Positions 35,541-48,776 of a stretch of DNA of 64,000 nucleotides are shown here, in pieces. A program made the translations under genes and the position numbers. Numbering within the stretch: the stretch's first letter is position 1; the number at the start of each line of letters is the position of its first letter. The notes beneath the pieces are model-generated. The model was not told the origin of the DNA. It saw only the letters and a program-made list of their open reading frames with translations, and made no database searches. The stretch comes from Burhinus oedicnemus (lineage: Eukaryota; Chordata; Aves; Charadriiformes; Burhinidae): assembly GCA_008921705.1 (NCBI GenBank), contig VFFE01009197.1, positions 1,836,716 through 1,900,715 of the forward strand. The letters run 5' to 3'.

Positions 35541-35982
35541 GACAAATACGCAAATGGTTCCTTACGCTGTTTCTCTCCTCTTTCTCCTTTTCTTTTTAAT
35601 TTTTTTGTTGTTCTGAAAGTGGCAAATTGTCAAAGAAAAAAAGTTGCTGTAGATGTTTCAGAGCTGTTGCTTTATTGAAAACAACTCCCTGGGTGGAGGC
35701 AAGAGCAGCCTGCGGTTCGGTGGGAGTGTTTGCAAATCAAATGTCATTTGGAGGTGGGGGGAAATCTGGCAAAATTGTTCCATAAACGCGTTCTCCAAGT
35801 TGTGCAGGCTTGCTCACCTCGTGAGCTTAACGAAAACCAACGGGAAGTTTGAAAGGAAGAGGAGACATTATATGAGAACCAAGAGAATATAACCAAGAGA
35901 AATGCTTTCTGTCTGCTTTTGTTGGTGTGTTTGGATTCTCGGAGTGTGCGGTGCTGGGTGTGAACGCTCGCCGGCTGCCGCC

Positions 35983-35996
35983 CTGGCAGGGGGCTG
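35983..35996 (+). promoter_or_regulatory. CTCF-like motif near the CpG island
   Basis: CCTGGCAGGGGGCTG-type core; from 35983 the 14 bases CTGGCAGGGGGCTG-like fit CCRSNAGGKGGCRS at 12 positions. It lies 450 bp downstream of the island, on the same strand as the CTCF-like site at 28151. Confidence 0.35.
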
Positions 35997-38900
35997 TGTC
36001 AGGGAGATTTGGGGGACCAAGCTTGCAGGAGAAATCCAGCCCCTGGGAGCAGAAATGCTCACGGCGTGTTGGGGGCTTGAGTGAGAGCCAGCCTGTTCTC
36101 TGCCCCCACACCTCCCCTCACCTTATCTCTTCCTCTTGTCGCTCAGAGGCTTGTGCTGGAGCCTGTCGGTCCACCCAGAGCTGAGCCACCCGCGGGGAGT
36201 GAGGCCAGAGGAGGTAGGGTTGGACACATGGTCTGTACCACCTGCAGGAAGGTACTTTGAGCTTACTGGTGCCACACTTTTTCTCTAAGCCTTCGGTACT
36301 GAAGGAGAAGATGTTATTATTGCTGCGTTATATTAGTACTGAGTTTTGTTTCTTTGGACCCATAGGTGATGAGTAGAGAGGTGGTGCTTGAGACTATCTG
36401 TTCCTGTGGTTTTCTAACAGACCATCTACACCTGAATCCTCTCCTTTTCTGCTCCTCCTCATGGGACATCTTTGTTTTAGGTATCCATTGCCTTTTGGTT
36501 GCAGAGGGAGGCTATGGGCACGTCCCATAAAGGTGGCTTTACTTATAACTTGGTTATACTGTAATTTAACAACAAAACGTACAGTTTATGGTACATGGTT
36601 AATGGGTGTCAAATTATCTGAGAAAGACACAGCTTTCTAGACATAAACCACCCTTATTAGTGAAACAGATGAAACTATTTTTAATATGAAAGATTTTCCC
36701 CTAATGACAGAATGGGGCCTATAGAGGCAAAAAAAAGGGTCTTTTAACTGTTTCTTTTCCCCAATGGAGTCAGCTGGACCTTCAAAATCATTTTGAAGAC
36801 AGTTACACCAGCATTAGTAGGGCTGGTGTTGCTGTAAAAATATCATCCAAAAGTCACACCCTTAATTGGCATTACTGTGTTGGCAAACCTTTTCTCGTGC
36901 TGCCTTATCCTTCAACAGCCCTGTTATTTTAATTGTATCCATGTATTCTCTCTCATGGGCAAGGCTCTGAGCAGGATTTCTTGAGTTCAATGTGGTGGCT
37001 GGAGCTTTACCTTCTCCAGTAAAGACAGGAAACCAATGGTGAAGCAGCTGAGGCCTTCAGCCCTTGTAACTCCTCAGGGATTCCACTTTGTGGGACTGCT
37101 GGTCAGGGCATACTGTAGTAAGCTGCTTTGCAAGCTACAGTGGGATAAATAACAGGTGAACTCTAGCCTTGCAGTGTATTTACATACTAGGAAAAATGTT
37201 TCCCTTTTAATTCAAATCAGTTTCTTTGTTTGGAGAGGCCTCTCCCTCTTTTCCTTCCCTTCATCTGTCCATCCATCCACTTTAACACCTTTTCGGTTGC
37301 ATTAGGTGATAATGTGGCATTATATATACTTCTGAATTTAGATCTGATCTACTTGAAGCTGGAAGAAGCCATCTTTATTCAGTTTGGTGTTCAGAGTGGT
37401 AGGTAGCCTTTCAGGGGTGATGATGGGCAGCAGGTCCTGCGGTGCTTGGTGGCATTAAAGGTGACGTTCCAGTGCCATTGGCACTTTCTGTCCCACTCAG
37501 GCATGCATAGCATTGCATGGAGAGCAACAACCCACGTACCTGAGGGCTGGTTGGGTGAGCATAGCTGAGGATCTGCTCACTCACTGGAAAAGGCCCTTGA
37601 GCACATAGGCGTCTCCACCGGAGTGCTCAGGAGTGTAGCTTCACTCCTGCATATGTGCAAGATGAAGCTCACCAGATAGCCCAGGCTGGCTCTGGTGGTA
37701 GATTGCTACAGAGGATTGCTGCAGCACAGTGAGGAGATGGCACCTTCTCCACTGCTATCTCTCTGGTTGGTATTCAGTCCTGTTACTACACTTTTTGGAA
37801 ATATTTTGTTTTGCTGGACAGTTCCTCAACAACAGGAGGGACAGTGCTGGGGCATTCTCACGCTGCCAGAACCACTCCAGCCCTGTGGATGTCCGTTCCT
37901 CTGGATTTGCAGGAGCAGACAGTAGTTAGATCCCATCTCCAGGCTGTGATCTGGTTTCAGTCCATGTTAAAAATTACACATTTGTGCCTTTTTTGTGTGT
38001 GTTGGAACATCTAAGGCCCCCTATGGCTCTCATTGCTGTAGTGTCTGGTATCTGCTCTCAGTTCTCAAAGCCTGCATGGAGACCATTGGGTATGTAAGGT
38101 ACCTTGGCTGTCCTTCTTTGTCATCCTTATGCCCTTAGACTTTGCGTCCAGTGTAAAGCAAACCAAGCCTACTGCCAGCCATGCCTTTCATAGCTGCCTT
38201 CTCTTCTTTATTCTGGGACATGACAAATGTTTACAATGTTCGTCTTCTCTTTCAAACTGTTCTTTGGGAATTTTTCCATGCCTGGGAGTTTCTTCCCCTA
38301 GTTGGTGGGTAAGAGGTGGGATTTAATGGCTTCTGGCAAAACCAGAAGTGTCCCTTAAATTATCCAGAGATTTTTGTGGTTGCTGAAGGACTTGCAGTGG
38401 GCACATGCTTTCCTACAGCTGCCTGCTGGCTTTTCAGCATCATACCCTGGAGAAACTAGACTGCTGCTAGCTGGCCCACCAGTGCCAGGGCCTGCTTGCC
38501 TCTTCCATGAGCCTTCGACCTTGGGGCAAACGTGATCTCCAGTGGCCTCACACTGCCCTGGGAGAGGGCTGCGCGTGCTGGGAGCTCACCTTCTTCCTCT
38601 GTCCCAGGGCTGAACTGTACTGAGGTGTTTCTTTTCTCAGTTGTATGCAGATCCCCAGCGGCAGAAAGAATCTTGACTCTTAATTATTCTGCCTCTTATC
38701 TCCTCTTAGATGTACCAACAGCCCATGTCTTTAGAATAAGGCTCTGATATAGTGATATGGTCTCATGCATTCACTTTTGTTTAGCTTTTCCCCTCATTCT
38801 TTTGCATTAGGAATTTGGATTTCCTTCCCGCTCATTGGCATAATGTTAATCTTTCTTTTTTGCTGGAAGTGACATTTTCCCTTTAATAACAGGGGCCTGT

Positions 38901-41900
38901 ATTTAATATCCCAAGAGGTCCTTTTCTGATTCCATGTTCGTATGTGTTAGGAGCTAAAAGAAAGAGACTTCTGAAAGGGGCTTTCCAAAAAGTGGTTTGT
39001 TTTCTCCTGCTTACATTATTGTGGTCTTTTTGTAAGAAATCAAACTGTTGAAATGAACATGTATCCCACTTAGATATGAAGAAATTGCAGCTCACTTGTG
39101 GCCTGGATCTACTCCTCCTTCTGCTGAACACGATCAGAGCAAGACCAGACCCTTTGAGTTACCTTTTCATTCTTGTCTGTTACAAGCCTAATACATTATT
39201 CATGAAAATTAAGCTGTGTTAATTACATCTCCTGGTCTGCTTTAAGAAAGACATACATTCCTGTCTGTCTTGTTTGCTAATGAAGTCTGTGGATTGAATA
39301 AAAAATCAGGGAGAAGTTTAAGCACTGTCACTGATCCACACATGCAACTCTCCCTGACTTCGTTGTCCAGATGTGACCTCCAGGCTTCCCTTGTAGGGGC
39401 AGCTGTGGAAGTAAATGTTTGTCCGGGAGATGTCACTGACATTTATTGCTGGGTGCACTAGAGCCCGTGGCTTTCATCAGTGTGGTCTCATTTTTATGAA
39501 TGAAGGCAGGCAATGACTGCCGAGCTGTCCAGGAATCCAGTATTGTAGAGATGTGGGTGGAGACGGGAGCGTGAGAAGTGCTTCTGCGCCGGCGGTCCCA
39601 CCGTGGTACAGCTGCATGTGCAGCCCCAGAAGTGATGGACGGCCATGCTGCTTCTGCGGTCTGGAGGTGGTCTGGGCTCAGGGGACCCTGGAGTGAAAAA
39701 GTCATGAAGAAGTACATTGCACACTCCCTTTTGTGAAGTGAAGGTTTAAAAAGTGTCCCTTCTCACCTCAGACTCTTTCCTGCCTATTTTGGTAGGAATT
39801 TCTTTTTTTTCCTTCTTTTTTATTTTTTGATCCTTAGCATGAAGCTTTTTTAAGTTCAGTTCTGCTTTTTACTCTTGACTCTATTCAGTGAACAAACCTT
39901 GGAGAAAAAGAGCTTGTTGTTTTCCTGTATCCACAAAACTTTTTAGTAACTGCTAACCCTTTACACCTGTACATGTATAGTCAAAGAAGGATCTTAATGT
40001 GGTTTTGTCTAGACTTGTGATGGAGGGAAAGAAAGAAAGCAGTTCCTGGGGCATAGATACGTGACTTTTTGGAAGTAGAAAATATAACCAGCAAAGATTA
40101 TATCCCCAACAGAGCTGGCAGAAGGGGTCTTATGGGTGTTCTCAATCCACCTCACTGCCAAGTCAGCCAGGTTAGCTCAAACCACCTTTGTTTTTTGCCT
40201 AAATTATCTGAGTCTGCACTAGCACAGTGAATGTTCTCTCTGTCCTGCCTGCCAGACATGCGGTGGGGAACTACCAGCCAGCTGCTGGTCTTCAGCCAAC
40301 TCCTGCTGTAGCCATGTCCAGGAGAGACCGTCTGTGTGTCCCCCAGATTTTACTTAAATGAGAGCCGAGCCATTTGTCCAGTATCAACTTAACCACATTT
40401 GTCAGACAGAATCAGCTTAAGATGTGCCCCTTACGCTCACGTTCGTGCTGTCCTAAATCATTTTAGCTTGGCACCTGTCCCCCAGTTCTTAGCTCAGGTC
40501 CCATTAACAGTTCTTTCTGGGAAATTTCACAGGTCACTGGCGCTCTGCAGCAGCCTTCGGGAGTGGGACCAGCTGAACTCCTTGAAGGTGTCTGTGGTGT
40601 TCAGATTGAACAGCTATTTTACCCATGGAAGGACAGACCTGTTCTTTTACCTGAGGATTTGTGAACCATTTAGGATGATACTGGATACGCATGCACGGGC
40701 AGAGATTGAGAGGATGCCTATGAGATTTGAATTCCCATTTAAATTAACAGGCAATTTGTTGTCTGTGTTTCTGTGACAATCCCATTTGAAGTGTTTTATA
40801 GAAACAGCTTCTAGGACTTTTGCTTTTCTGTACTGTGTGCTGGGCTTTGGAGGCCAGGTTACTTAAAAAAGAAAAAGATGGAAAGCGGAAAAGTACTGTT
40901 TTGTTGGTGTCATGAATCTTTAGATAGGAGAGAGACAGAATACATTTAAAACTCTGAAGTGTGTATAGCCTGAAACCTTTACATAGGAGAATGTTACTTT
41001 AAATATATGGCTGGAATGGAAAAAAAAAAATCACTTCTGCAAATGATGATTTTTTTTTTTTAAGAATTAAAAACAAGTGTTTAGAAATGATTAATTATTG
41101 TAACGTGAACGCTGTAAAGTTTCATCTATTCACAGTAGTATTTCAAATGATTTAAAGTTGTTTGCTTTTACCATGTCATTAAATGTCATGGATTTGTTCC
41201 AGCTGTCCTCCACAAATGTATCACTCATGATGGATTTTGCATGGGAACAGGCTGTCAGATTTTAGTTTTGATACCAAAGCCCAATTTTGTTTTATTTTTA
41301 ATATAGTTTTGCTTTGCAGAATGTATTACTGGCTTTTAATGGAGTTGGCAGAGAAGATGCTAGCAACTCTACTGGGCAGAGTTATTGGATCTGGCTTGCA
41401 CCTTCTGTAAAACCCCTTGAGGCTGGGGTCAAGGGTGGGTATCCATGCAGATATCCAACCCCTCTGGCCACTACCAGACTTTTTCCCCTGGCATCGGCTG
41501 TGCCTGGTCGCTGCCTCCCATTGCTGTCACTGCCTCTTGGCAGGAGGTAGCAGTCCCCCTATCTGCTGGCTCCATAGTTCACATGAGCACTTCCTAATTT
41601 GCTTTAGGCAAAATCAAGTGGATTATCTCAAGCCACTAGTTAGACTATTGAAGATAATCCTGCTGGCTTTTGGGTTTGTCTCTTTCCTTCCTGAAGTGAA
41701 TTAGGGAGGGCTGTGAGAGGCTGCTGGACCAGCCGCATCTGAAGGGAGCTGAGCTGTTGCTGGGCGTAAGGACAGGCAGCTGGAGGTCTCCTCACCAGCA
41801 CAGCTGCAGCTGAGAGGGGGTATAGTCACCTTGGCCTCACTAACAGCCCAATAAAGTCATTATTGAAGGAGAACATCTTTCTTCCTGAGCTGCTGAGGCA

Positions 41901-44124
41901 GCCCAGTGGCTCTACCGGTCTGTTCAGGCTTATTTTTTACTTACTCAGTTTTCATAACCGGAGCACTTACATTTAGTAGCAGGTCGTGTTTTCCTATTCT
42001 ACGCTAATCTGCCTCATGCATGGAGCTCTGTCATATAATCAATATAACATACGGTCTGATGATCTTGAAAGACTCTGTGTGATTAATGTATAAAACTTGG
42101 ATGGCTGCTTGGAAAGGATATAATCTGATACTGTACCGAGCAGATTGATTTGGGGGATTACCCTGCAGTTCCGAATTGGTAAATAGCGTAAATGGATCTG
42201 CTCAGAACGAGGAACTGCAGTACGCTCTGAAACAACAGTTTGCCTTCAGAGCAAAAGCAAAAATGCAGTCTACCTTCTGACGTGCCGTTTGGTTCCTGGC
42301 ATGACTGCTTGCATATCCATAAGCATATGTTCTGTGGAAAATGTTTGTAATAATTTGTGGGTTTTTCTAAAATGCAGATATTAATAGCAAGAGTGCGCGA
42401 TAAGCAATCTCCCTTCATTTCTATTAAGATTTTTGCATTCTTCTCAAAGGGTTGACATAGTACACTGTTCCTTGGATTTTGCAAGTGCCTGAATATTTAG
42501 CATGTGTAAAAGAACGTGAACATGTAATAATGTCTCTTCAGTCTGGGAAAACAGGTTAACTTGAGTGCATCACTCTTATTCCTACATTCAAATAAAATGA
42601 ACTACGATGCTAGTAATAAAAAAGGAAACTCACTGGTAGATCCTTACGTTTACTAAAATCTCTCCTTCTGTAAATAAATTAGCACTTTATGATCTTTATC
42701 ATGAAGATGAAGCATACCTCTAGACTAGACAATTTCGCACATTTAATTCTAATTTTTGGTTGCATTTCTGTAGTTTGTGGTTGCCTGTCTCTGAGGCTGG
42801 AAATAGTGCAGTGTTGGGCACTGTGGTACCCTAACATGCAAGTAAGGTTCCAGGTGCTGCCACGATTGTCATCTATCTTTGCACTGGGAAAAAAGCACTA
42901 AAATAGGCAGTGAAGCGTGTCAGGCAAGCACGTGTGTGTTTTAAATAAAATAGTCTCCACTCAGTTTAAAATGAAATGTTGCCATTTCTTTTTAAGTCTG
43001 CATTTTTAAAACTCATTTAGAGACTAACTATCATCTGCCATCAGCAGCATCCTTATGTCTGGGCCCTAGCCCCGAGAGCGCAGAGCGCATGAAGTTTGTA
43101 TTAGGCACTGGGATGGGGGGCAGAGCTAGGTGTTCGCGGGCAAGCACTTGGGCAGGAGCAGAGCCCAGGATTTGCGTAATAATGCTAGGAACAACTTCTA
43201 GTTGTTTTTCAATGGCATTTTTTTCCTGATGGGTAAATTAAGTAGGTCATTACAAGAAAAGCTATGTTAAAGAAGAAAAATGCTTTCTGCAAATCACATC
43301 CTGTTTTCATCCTCATTCAATTAGCACAGATTTTAATTTGCAGTGAGTGTAGTCCATCTGACCTACCTCCCCTCCTTATTGACACTGGTATTAGAACTAT
43401 GGGAAAACTTAGACTGCTGGCAAAACGGGTGGAAAATGAAATGTTTAATGTTTTGCTTGAACATTTTGTGGTTTCTCCTGAAATTCTTTGTCTGAAACAA
43501 AGGATGTTCTTTGTTCTTTTTTGTGGGGTTTGGTTTTTATATGAAAAAAATCTGCAATGTCACTGTGGATTGCAGAAGTTTCTACAGATATGGCCTAAGT
43601 TCTCTACAAAATATTTTTTTTTTTTAAACTTGAAGTAAAGGACAGTTACAAACTGCAAAAAATTACCTCTTTTGATGGTGAAAAATTGTTTGTTGGCAGA
43701 TTCTTGCAAATGCATTCAGAATCGAAATGTTAGTGATTTGGAAAAAATCTCGAAATAGAGTAACTTCACATGACCCCCTCTTGGAAGCTTCTGAGTTTTG
43801 CATTCTTTGCTCCAGCACAATTCCCACTGAAGAAATACTTCAAAAAAACAAGATTATGGATTCTTTTAAAAATGTCATTCCTTGCTTTTTGGGTACTCTA
43901 CTAAGTTGTGTTTCTATATCTTCATCTTATCCTGATTTATATGATCAAAATTAAGCTTTTGTGGATTTGTTTGGAGTCTGGAAAAGATATGAACTGAACC
44001 ACAAGATAGATGGTTGCTGCCGTACCAAACTTGCAGGCTGTGGGTGCCCAGGCTCTTCCAGCTGGATGTTGGGCTGCCATCGCAGCGTGCTGCCCGCTCT
44101 CCCGGGCATCCTAGCCAGACTTAC

Positions 44125-44267
44125 CTGTCCCCTGGCTGTGCCGCACTGTGAGTCCTTCCTGGCCCTCCTCACCGTTTACAGGCCTGAGGAGCAGCAGCGG
44201 GCACAGGGGATGGGCTGGAGGCAGTGGCTGGTTCCCTTTGCAGAGCTGCCGCTGGGAAGGGGGGTGG
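44125..44267 (-). other. candidate minus-strand exon, low confidence
   Basis: On the minus strand a 143-nt segment runs from an acceptor-like GGGCTGCAG (AG at 44269-44268, behind a T-rich tract) to a perfect donor, CAG|GTAAGTCTG, whose GT falls at 44124-44123. One frame is open throughout, but the segment is G+C-rich and the peptide (Pro/Leu-rich) is not recognisable. It would belong to a transcript opposite to the CpG-island promoter. Confidence 0.15.
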
Positions 44268-44529
44268 CTGCAGCCCAGGGTGCAGGAAAAAAAGCAAAGC
44301 CCTGGGAGCGAGCGAGGGGGTGGTGGTGCACCTACACTTGGCACGCTCAGCGCCTGCACAGTGCCCAGTACAGGGCCTTTGAGCTCTAAGGGATGGTCTG
44401 AAGCATAAAAAAAATATTGGCTTTGGGGCGATGTGGGTGAGAGGACCTTCTAGTCACACGTCTTCTGCCCTTTCAGCCAGACCGGCTTTTGCTGTGATGC
44501 TAGCTTGTGCTGTCAAGTAGCTGCTAGTT

Positions 44530-44690
44530 GTCACTCCAAGCAGAGTATTCCTTTGTTATTTCAGAATTACTGAGACACTTAATTGGCTGTTCATTAACGG
44601 CCTTAGAGAAAAATAAGATTTGATTAATCATCATTTCAGCAAATTACAGCCTGTTCTACGGGCTAATGAAATTAAGCAGTGAAGAGCTGG
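44530..44690. promoter_or_regulatory. candidate conserved non-coding element
   Basis: A 160-bp AT-rich stretch of normal complexity with TTAATTGGC, TTCATTAACGG, TTGATTAATCATC and GCTAATGAAATTAAG motifs, all rich in homeodomain-type TAAT cores. It is compositionally distinct from the G+C-rich flanks. Conservation is not testable here. Confidence 0.3.
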
Positions 44691-47600
44691 CTTCCCGCAG
44701 CTAGCTGTGACCTGCCCGAGCTGTGCAGCCCTCACTGCCTGGCCCTGACCTGGAGGGCTTGAGGTGCATGGAAATCAGAGCGGTCACTGGCATGAATCAG
44801 GGATGGGGGAGCATCGAGGCCCATGTTAACGGGGTGAGGATCACAGAGCACTGCCCAGGGCGCAACGGAGATGATGCCTGTGCCTGGTAGAGGTACAAGT
44901 TGTGGATGTAAACGCAGCCAGCCAGCAAGAGAGACGTGTGTTGGCCATAATTCCTAACCTTTGAGATCACCTCAGTTCCTTTTTGTTACTTTTTTGTAAG
45001 CAGTCATGATTATAACTGATCAAGATCAAATTTCCAAGCTGAGATCTTGAATTCATCATTGAAGAATGTGTATTTTTATCTGAAATAGTCCTGTATGGTA
45101 CATTATTTCTAGTTTTACCTTATACACATGCTGAAACTAAAACATAATGGATTTTAGTTAATTATGCAACAGGGAAGTTACAACTAGCACCTTTGCTTTA
45201 GAATAAACTGGTTTATCCAAAGATCTAGACTTTGAAGAAAGAAAAACTCTGCAGATGCATAATGCAGTCATTAGAAATCCCACAGAGGGTATTTGCAGGT
45301 GTCACTCACAAGGCCAACAATTTAAAAATCAGGTTCCTTACATGAAATTGCTTTGTCTTCGTCTGGCCAAGAGTTAAAGTTCCCCCAAAGCTTTTCTATT
45401 TTCTGCCATCTTTGTGTCTTAGATACTTTATTTTCCAGGATCATTGACAATGTTGACATTGGGATTACATGTCTACACCAGATGAGTGCTAGTTGTTCAT
45501 CACCTGGGTTTTGGTGTGCAACGCTTCGGACCTGATGGTGTGGTTGGGGCTGGAGGAGCAGGAGTGACAGGACTTGAGGACTACTCTACCCCTTCTTCTC
45601 TGTGTCTTCTCTGGTGTATGCGTGTTTGGCAGCTTCGCAACTGGTCTAACTCGTCCCTGTGCAGAATTTGGGAAGAAGGGGCATTTCTTCACTGAAGTGT
45701 ATTCTTCTCATCATTAAGCAAGACGATGATAGCAAATACAAAACAGAAATAGGTCAATAACAACAGGAGAACATTAACAGAAGAATTAATAGAAGAAAGT
45801 TTAGAGGTGCCTTTTTTGTTTTTAGTAGAAAGGTTTCTTCTGTTAACAGAAGAAACTGAGATTGTTTCTTGCTTAGCTGATGGCAACAATGGAAAGGAAT
45901 GGATGATACTCTTGCAGCACACCCAGCGTAATGTCTTTGTCGCCAAAGATCCAGACCAGATGTCCAGGCTTTGCTGGATCTTGAGGGGCCTCACTGGGCC
46001 TTACCAGACCTGTCTCTGTGGAGAGCCTTGGTATCGGCCATGGGGATGGCAATGGCCCCAGCACTGCGGTGGTGGTTCTACGCAAGGAGAGCTGGCTCTT
46101 TTTGGTGTGGGGCCTATGGTCCCTTCTGTGCTGGGCACCCAGGGAAAAGGAGACAAGGGCCTGAGCTGCCCAGTGAATCCCCCATCCCAGGGTTTGGTAG
46201 GTGGGTATGAGCTGTTTAACGGCCCCGTTTGGGTGGAGGAGGCAGCCCCAGTGTTGCCCTGGCTGTACCTGGGTCAGGCGGCTGCAGGCACGGCTTTGAA
46301 ATGCAAAGCAGCTTCCTTAGGCATTGCAGGGGGTAAAAAGTGAATTAACCATATCATAGGCACATGGTACTTCCCTGCTCAGATTACATTACAAAATCTG
46401 GGCAGTTCCTAAGATAGAGCTGGAAAAGGGGATTTGGGAGTGCGAGCAGCACTTGGAGCAGAGCACAGCTGACATGGCTGGGAACAAAAGGTGATGGGAG
46501 AACTCGCTGCATCTACGTTGCTGCACATCCACAGGTCAGCAGAAATCCTTCCTAACTGGACATTTGTTGCAAATTTACTGGGAGAAGTGCAAAATAACTT
46601 TGTTTGAGTGCTGGCTTTGCTTTGTGCCTTGTGTTCTGCTACTTGCAAAGATTGTATCTGGCTGGGTTTCTCTTTGATTTTGTACTTTGTTTTCTAGATT
46701 TCCTTTCTAACTGTTCCTCAGACTCTAAAGCTCTTGTTAAATATCTTCTGTTTAATACAGGTTAAAGACTTACGTAGATAGGGGCGGATTTGCTTTGTTA
46801 GTTAAGGCTGCTAAAGCTGCGTCTACTCTGCTCGTGGACAAAGCTTTTTTGCAGTACGGATTTTTTTGCAAAATACTCCATAAGCAACACATGTGTTTGT
46901 GCTGTTAGTCAGATCTTCACGGACTTTTTTTTTTATATCTGCTCCTCAGCAGTGAGCTTCTTACAGAAACAATTATTTTTAATGCCGCTTCTGGCCTTTT
47001 GACTGAGAATTCAGAAAGCATTTTACCTCACATACTGAAGCGAAAGTTAGGTTTGTTTTTGTTAATGTAAGTCAAGAAGTAGCAATGATTCAGTGTGACA
47101 GGCTGAATGTGAGCCATATGAGCCGAGCTGCACAAGCATAAAGGATGATTGTGCTGCAAAATATCTCCAAGTAATTTAGATTTTGACGCACTTACCACTT
47201 CTCAAGTTGCATTTCCCCCTCCCCGCCACTCCTGCCCTTCCCCCACCATCCAGGATCTGATGTGATGGAAAAATATATGCATTGTCTCTGGGAATACTAA
47301 TGGTTGGGCTAAAAGTGCTTTGCTTCTGTGAATTTTATTATAGCAATGTGAGAGCTTCACAAAGAGATGATAATAATTGTGTAGGCTTACGTACACAGTC
47401 TTAAATAACGACTTCATGGGCTTAAATAGCTCAATTTTTAGATGATAATTCTTGTCACTTAGAGCGTGTAGGTGTCATCTGTCTATCTGTTTCACTAACA
47501 GGTTTTGAAACGCACTGGTATATAGTAGTTTTCTGACTGAAGAAGTGTAAGTTCTGCATTGAGCCGCCGGAGCACAGCTCACACGCAGCTCGCGGCGCGT

Positions 47601-48744
47601 GTGACAAGAGTTGCATGTTAGGGAGGACTGCTTGTCCCCAGGAAGCCCAGAGAACCGGGCAGAGTGCCACTTGAGTCCCACTACTTGGGTGGAGGATTTT
47701 ATAGTGCCATTTTTTTCTAATTAAGGAATATTGATTTCTTTTGTGCATGTTTTATTTTTTTGTTGTAGACTTTTTTTTTTTTTTTAAAATCTGTGGTTTC
47801 TCTGTATGAATGGCATATGAAGGCTGGTTTAATGTTGACTCAAATGATACATACCTATAGCAGGTTTTTATGTCTAGCGTTTTTACTGATTAAACTTCTG
47901 CATGTCTTAGCATTTGGATGTAGAAGGGAATAGCAAATGGCCATTCATTTCTGGCTAGGGTTTCTTACCAGTAAGTGAAGCCGGGGAGGTGGGTGGGTTG
48001 TGTGTGTGTGTAATGTATTAGTGTAACATCTATAAAATAGAGCATATTTTAATGGCTCTTAAACTTGAAGATTGAATTCTGTTCTCTTAGGAAGTATATC
48101 ATACAGATACAACAGGCACATACCGGGGTAAATGAGAACAGAATTTGGTTTTTCAGTGAATCTGCTCTAAACCGTTGGCCCAGTCCAAGCCCCACTGAAG
48201 TTAATAGAAGGGACCCTGCTGACACTGATGGAAGTGGGGATAAAGCCAGGCATTAAGATGGTCTAGATTGTGACATGCCTTTGCTATTTAATGTTGTATG
48301 TGAAGTTTTTAAAGAAACAAACCAAAAATAATATATTGGATACTATTTTTAAGGCGAAATCCCAGCAAAATGTCTGTCATCAGGTTCCAAACGGTTCCTT
48401 GATTCACTTTAACAATGAGCTATCCATTATATGGTCTTAATTTATGGAATGTTAAACAGTTTCTGGCATTACTGTGCCCCTGCAGGAAGAACAGATGGTA
48501 CGTTTGAATGAGTTTTGCTATGGGATAAAATGTTCCAAGTCTTCAACAGATCATATCCATCTGTAAGAAAGGAATAGCATTTGTGTAAAATAAACAGGGT
48601 AGAGTCAAACAACTTGAAGGAAGAGCAGTGCTCCTAGGCTGAGGTGGTAGTATGCATTGGAAAGTAATATGGAAAGTTATCGCTTAAGGTTATTATTAAC
48701 ATCCCAAATGGGAAATCTTATATATTAGGCCTTGGAAGGCAATG

Positions 48745-48776
48745 GTCAGTATATAACATGGTCAATATATACTGAC
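48745..48776. repeat. perfect hairpin, 11-bp stem, 10-nt loop
   Basis: GTCAGTATATA (48745-48755) is followed after 10 bases by its exact reverse complement TATATACTGAC (48766-48776). No similarity to a named element was recognised. Confidence 0.85.

Noticed and set aside
34965..35678. A 237-codon open frame across the CpG island
   Set aside because: G+C-rich islands lack stops in several frames. The minus strand is also open, the peptide is Ala/Arg/Pro low complexity, and the frame crosses the strong donor at 35313.
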